Source: Archangium sp. (GTDB lineage Bacteria; Myxococcota; Myxococcia; Myxococcales; Myxococcaceae). Taken from it: DNA of 64,000 nucleotides. A program made the position numbers and the translations under genes. The notes under the pieces were generated by a model. It was not told the DNA's origin and did not search any database. It was given only the letters and a program-made list of their open reading frames with translations. Of the stretch, positions 60,430-64,000 are shown piece by piece (within the stretch, counting starts at the first letter, position 1; each line of letters opens with the position of its first letter). Location of the stretch: NCBI GenBank assembly GCA_030695565.1, contig JAUYRZ010000015.1, positions 62,001-126,000 on the forward strand, given 5' to 3'.

Positions 60430-60500
60430 CAGGCCGCCGGTGTATCGCGTCAGCTGGCGTCCCGGTTTCGGAAACGACGTCGAAGGCCACCGCTCATCGG

Positions 60501-61769
60501 TCAGGGCGTTCGGGGCGCATCACCGAGGGCCTCGCGAAGGACGGCATCCATGATCGCGTTCGCAGCCTCTGCGTAGGTGCATTCGAGCGGCGGCGAGGCA
60601 CCCGTCGTTCTGAGGCGCAGCCGCGACCCCGCTGGTTCCAGCTCCGACACGTCAGCCAGACCGAGCGACAGGACGAACGAGCCCTGGCGTCCAACAGAGA
60701 AGAATTGCCTGGAGAAATGCGGCGCCGAATCGACCTCCACCTCGATGGACCCGGGCTCCGCGTTGAGCTCTTTCCCGTGCTCCGGGCTCCGAGAGACTCG
60801 AACCCGTTGGCTTCCAGCCTGCTGATTCGTCCGTTCCGCCCAGTCGCTGAGCTCAGCGGTGAGGTGGGTCAATGCGTCTCGCCATGCTTGCAGGGCGCCC
60901 TTCGAGTCGGGCGTCCTGAGCCGCTCGGCGAAGTAGTGAACCGAACGCTCGCGCACTTCGATGGCACCGTTGAGCCGTTCGTACTCAGCGAGGGTCGCCT
61001 CGACACACTCCGCGGAAAGCTCGATGAAGGGGCTCAGGTCACCGGTGCAATGCGCGTGATCGAGCGCATCGTAATACCGGGGGCGACTTTCGAGCCCCAA
61101 CAGGCTGATGGGATACGTGCGGCGCAGCAGCACGAGGTTGGAGAGCAATCGCGCGGTCCGTCCGTTGCCATCACGAAACGGGTGAACACCGACCAGCCAC
61201 GCGTGCGCGATCGCCGAAGAGATGAGGGGGTCTGGATCCATGTCGCTGGAAAGGAAGGCGCCCAGCTTCGCCATCAGGTCCCCCACATGGGCGTGATTCG
61301 GCGTGCGATGCCTGGCACCAGACACCATGTTGCCTTCGCGCCGGTAGGAGCCAGGCAACACGTCATCCTCCCCGCGGGTCACGAGTTGGTGGACTTCGCG
61401 GATGAGCCGCTCCGACAGGGGCTCGTCGCGCCGAGCAACGAGGTGAACCCAGTCCAGCGCGTCGGCCAGATTCTTCGCCGCCAGGAGGTCACGCAGCGGC
61501 CGGCCACCGACCGTGAGCCCGTCCCCAATGACGACCTGTGTCTCGGACAGCGTCAGCGCGCTGCCTTCGATGGCATTGGAGTCGTAGACGTGTTGCGTCC
61601 TGAACCAACTCTGCAGGCTTTTGAGTGTCACACCCGGCAGCGGGTGCGCCCACGCCCTCTCGACCCGCCTCGCCAACTGCGTCAGCCTGACGCTTGCGTC
61701 CGTCCACGTGAACGGATGCTGAGTCCCGGCGGGGGGAAACAGCGAGCGATCAGCATCCGGGAGACTCAT
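60501..61769 (-). CDS. Fic-domain protein (class II-like AMPylator)
   Basis: A 422-aa soluble protein. Fic motif HPFRDGNGRTAR (196-207) is complete, with the catalytic His196. An N-terminal inhibitory motif of the form S-x3-E-G is present at residues 64-69 (SNAIEG), marking it as autoinhibited (class II). The N-terminal 45 residues and the C-terminal 150 are extra; the latter is mixed alpha/beta with no DNA-binding helix I can name. Fic proteins usually transfer AMP to target proteins. No separate antitoxin gene is adjacent. It is divergent from the Hsp70-like gene, with about 118 bases between. Confidence 0.9.
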   Translation of the reverse strand: MSLPDADRSLFPPAGTQHPFTWTDASVRLTQLARRVERAWAHPLPGVTLKSLQSWFRTQHVYDSNAIEGSALTLSETQVVIGDGLTVGGRPLRDLLAAKNLADALDWVHLVARRDEPLSERLIREVHQLVTRGEDDVLPGSYRREGNMVSGARHRTPNHAHVGDLMAKLGAFLSSDMDPDPLISSAIAHAWLVGVHPFRDGNGRTARLLSNLVLLRRTYPISLLGLESRPRYYDALDHAHCTGDLSPFIELSAECVEATLAEYERLNGAIEVRERSVHYFAERLRTPDSKGALQAWRDALTHLTAELSDWAERTNQQAGSQRVRVSRSPEHGKELNAEPGSIEVEVDSAPHFSRQFFSVGRQGSFVLSLGLADVSELEPAGSRLRLRTTGASPPLECTYAEAANAIMDAVLREALGDAPRTP

Positions 61770-61887
61770 GGTCAGGAACGTAACGCGAGGCAGCAGGCAG
61801 CGGCGTTCTTCAACTGACTGGGTAGGAAGGTGTGGGCCCCTTTATATAGTGCGCGCGACGTCCCTCCCGGGTGTGATCCACGACCAC

Positions 61888-64000
61888 ATGAGCACGACGG
61901 ACCGCAGCCTCTTTCTCGGCATCGACCTGGGCACCACCAACTCGGCGGCGGCCGTGTTCGACGGCACGCAGGTGCACCTGGTGCGCAACCCCCAGGGTGC
62001 CACGCTCACGCCGTCCATCATCCGCCTCGACGCCAAAGGCAACGCGCTGGTGGGGGCCAAGGCCCGGCGCATGCTCGACGCCGATCCCGACAACACGCGC
62101 GGTGAGTTCAAGCGCCTGATGGGCACCGGCCAGGAGCTCGAGTTCCCCGCGGCGAAGAAGAAGCTCAAGCCCGAAGAGCTGTCGGCCGAGGTCCTGAAGT
62201 CGCTGCGCGCCGACGTGCAAGAGCAGTTCGGCATCGCGCCCTCCCGCGCCGTCATCTCGGTGCCCGCGCTCTTCGAGCTGCCGCAGTCCTCGGCCACCAG
62301 TGAGGCCGCGCGGCTGGCGGGCTTCGAGCGCGTGGAGCTCATTCAAGAACCCATCGCCAGCGCGCTCGCCGCCGGGTGGACCACCGACAACGCGGCCGGC
62401 TCGTGGATGGTCTACGACCTGGGCGGCGGCACCTTCGACGCGTCGTTGCTGGAGACCCGCGATGGCCTGCTCCGCGTCATCGGCCACGACGGCGACAACT
62501 TTCTGGGCGGGCGTGACTTCGACTTCACCCTGGTCGACTTCGTGCTGCAGAAGCTCTCGGCCGACACCGGCACCTTGCTGCTGCGCGCGGACCCCGAATT
62601 GGCGGCGGGGCTGCGCAAGCTCAAGCTCGGGGTGGAAGACGTGAAGATCGAGCTCACCCGCGCCCTGAGCGCGAACCTGCTCATCCCCGCGCTCAAGCTG
62701 GGCGACCACGTGATCGACGTCGACCTCACGCTGACCCGCGACGACGTGACCCGGCTGTGCACGCCGCTGGTGGATCGCTCCATCGGCGTCTGCGTGCGGC
62801 TCTTGAGGACGCACGGCCTCGACCCCGGTCAGCTCAGCCGGCTGGTGCTGGTGGGAGGACCCACGGTGATGCCGGTGCTGCGGCAACGCCTGAGCGAGCT
62901 CTTCGGCGTGAAGCTGGCCGACGGGCTCGATCCGATGACCCTGGTCGCTCAGGGTGCGGCGCTCTACGCGGCGTCGGCCAACCTCGACGCGCGTCCCGCT
63001 CCGAAGGTGGAAGAACAGGGCCGCCGCATCTGGCTGCAGTACCCCGCGATGACCAGCGATCTCTCGCCGCACGTGGTGGGCCGGCTGGTGGAGGAGCCGG
63101 GCGTCAAGCCGGTGAGCATTCAGCTCGAGCGCCACGACGGGTGGAAGAGCGCCGAAGCACAGCTCAATGAAGAAGGCGCCTTCGTGCTCGCGGTCGACGT
63201 GCAGCCGCGCCGCCCCAACGAGTTCACCCTGCGAGGCAAGAGCGCCGACGGCAAGCCGGTCGCGCTCAGGCCTTCGAAGTTCAACATCGTGCAGGGCGTC
63301 ACCCTCACCGATCCACCGCTCTCTCGCACCATCGGCGTGGCCATGGCCAACGACATGGTGAACATCTACTTCGAGCGCGGTGCGCCGCTGCCCGCCCGTC
63401 GCAGCTTTCGCCACGAGACGGTGGAGGCGCTGGTGAAGGGCGAGCGCGAGAGCCTGCTGCGAATTCCCATCGTGCAGGGTGAATATGATCAAGCGCACCT
63501 GTGCCGCCTGGTGGGGGCGCTGCAGATTCGCGGCGATCAGCTCAACGCCACGTTGCCCGCGGCCAGCCAGGTCGAGCTCACGTTGGAGCTGGATCGGGGC
63601 GGCCGGTTGTCTGCGCGCGCGATGATCATCTCCACCCAACAGGTGTTCGAAGAGATCGCCCAGCTGCTGGTGCCCGATGCCACGCCCGAAGCGCTGCAAG
63701 GCGGTCTGGTGGCCACGCGTGAACGGCTGGCCCAACTGCGCACCGCCGCGTTCCGGCACGGCCTGACCCGCAGCATCGAGCAGCTCAGCACCGTGGAGCA
63801 GACCCTGCACGAGGTGGAGGCCGACATCGCCGCCTCGCGGGGTGGTGACGCCGACGCAGGGCAGAAAGCCAAACGCGGCCTGCTCGAGGTCGACGCCAAC
63901 CTGGAGCAACTCGAAGGCGACTCCAAGTTTCCCGAGCTCGAGGAAGAAGCGGTCAGCGCTGTGTCGTGGGCTTCGCGTTGGGTGGCGCAGTTCGCCTCAC
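61888..64000 (+). CDS. Hsp70/DnaK-like chaperone, runs off the right edge
   Basis: The first 704 codons are in the window from ATG 61888 (an in-frame GTG at 61873 is an alternative). The ATPase domain is well kept: FLGIDLGTTNSAAAVFD (phosphate 1), EPIASALAAG, YDLGGGTFDASLL (about 176-188) and RLVLVGGPTVMPVLRQRL. After residue 375 the sequence no longer resembles the DnaK substrate domain; it gives a beta-rich part to about 560 and then long helices (LEEIAQLLVP, HGLTRSIEQLSTVEQTLHEVEADI). There is no stop before 64000. It is therefore a divergent Hsp70 longer than DnaK. DnaJ and GrpE are not nearby. Confidence 0.88.
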   Translation, partial: MSTTDRSLFLGIDLGTTNSAAAVFDGTQVHLVRNPQGATLTPSIIRLDAKGNALVGAKARRMLDADPDNTRGEFKRLMGTGQELEFPAAKKKLKPEELSAEVLKSLRADVQEQFGIAPSRAVISVPALFELPQSSATSEAARLAGFERVELIQEPIASALAAGWTTDNAAGSWMVYDLGGGTFDASLLETRDGLLRVIGHDGDNFLGGRDFDFTLVDFVLQKLSADTGTLLLRADPELAAGLRKLKLGVEDVKIELTRALSANLLIPALKLGDHVIDVDLTLTRDDVTRLCTPLVDRSIGVCVRLLRTHGLDPGQLSRLVLVGGPTVMPVLRQRLSELFGVKLADGLDPMTLVAQGAALYAASANLDARPAPKVEEQGRRIWLQYPAMTSDLSPHVVGRLVEEPGVKPVSIQLERHDGWKSAEAQLNEEGAFVLAVDVQPRRPNEFTLRGKSADGKPVALRPSKFNIVQGVTLTDPPLSRTIGVAMANDMVNIYFERGAPLPARRSFRHETVEALVKGERESLLRIPIVQGEYDQAHLCRLVGALQIRGDQLNATLPAASQVELTLELDRGGRLSARAMIISTQQVFEEIAQLLVPDATPEALQGGLVATRERLAQLRTAAFRHGLTRSIEQLSTVEQTLHEVEADIAASRGGDADAGQKAKRGLLEVDANLEQLEGDSKFPELEEEAVSAVSWASRWVAQFAS

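Noticed and set aside
60501-61769. Fic gene as a toxin-antitoxin pair
   Set aside because: No small antitoxin gene adjoins it and the inhibitory motif is within the same protein.
61810-63909. 699-aa open frame on the minus strand
   Set aside because: It is the antisense shadow of the Hsp70 gene; its translation is His/Gln/Arg-rich without a fold, while the plus strand has clear Hsp70 motifs.

Overview
The window looks like a chromosomal segment of a myxobacterium-like member of Myxococcota. It is GC-rich with strong third-position GC. It carries a MYXO-CTERM-type C-terminus (repeat protein at 19206-25571), a TIGR02996-type myxobacterial domain, an FHA-sigma54 activator, many lipoproteins and two Asp/Ala/Gly- and Cys-rich secreted proteins. 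I see no rRNA, tRNA, CRISPR array, integrase or transposase. Gene packing is tight, with many 4-nt ATGA/GTGA overlaps and no gene-free stretch longer than about 300 bases.

Layout. 1-4482 (minus): an operon of DUF58 protein, membrane transglutaminase, MoxR ATPase and a secreted protein cut by the window edge. 4757-5110: a small orphan. 5168-8313 (minus): secreted protein, vWA-like protein and LytM peptidase. 8481-12633 (plus): a multidomain beta-oxidation enzyme and an SCPx-type thiolase. 12715-14615: a TIGR02996 protein, a probable gene remnant and a SnoaL-like protein. 14737-18986 (minus): a 1076-aa MoxR-partner protein and a second MoxR ATPase. 19206-25571: a 2121-aa repeat protein. 25595-28094: an esterase lipoprotein and glucose-6-phosphate isomerase. 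28163-35060 (minus): a nine-gene co-directional cluster of calpain-like protease, radical SAM activase, unknown, RlpA, unknown, FtsH-like AAA protease, two small unknowns and an FHA protein. 35152-37711: phosphofructokinase and an FHA-sigma54 activator, divergent. 37759-41890: K+ transporter kup, divergent from a shortened kdpD/kdpE pair. 41975-46495: hybrid kinase, NHL-type lipoprotein and AI-2E-family permease. 46585-55022: degenerate GGDEF-like protein, TonB-dependent receptor with a TonB domain, its lipoprotein partner, another lipoprotein, XdhC and a hypothetical. 55087-61769: secreted and Cys-rich proteins, FAD monooxygenase and Fic protein. 61888-64000: a divergent Hsp70 that runs off the window.

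Three themes stand out. First, the catalytic core of an FtsH-vWA-MoxR 'ternary' system seems to be present but spread over three minus-strand loci within about 30 kb (5970-7424, 14737-18986, 28163-34022), accompanied by a calpain, a radical SAM activase and RlpA. Second, eleven copies of a palindromic repeat (stem CCCTCTCCC/GGGAGAGGG plus a C-rich arm) sit mostly at gene 3' ends. Four copies are translated, two of them as linkers in front of SCP2 domains. Third, the kup/kdpDE divergent region holds CATCAAG repeats in the 7+4-base spacing typical of OmpR/PhoB-family operators. All functional calls are from reading the sequence and from memory of protein families; no database search was run.
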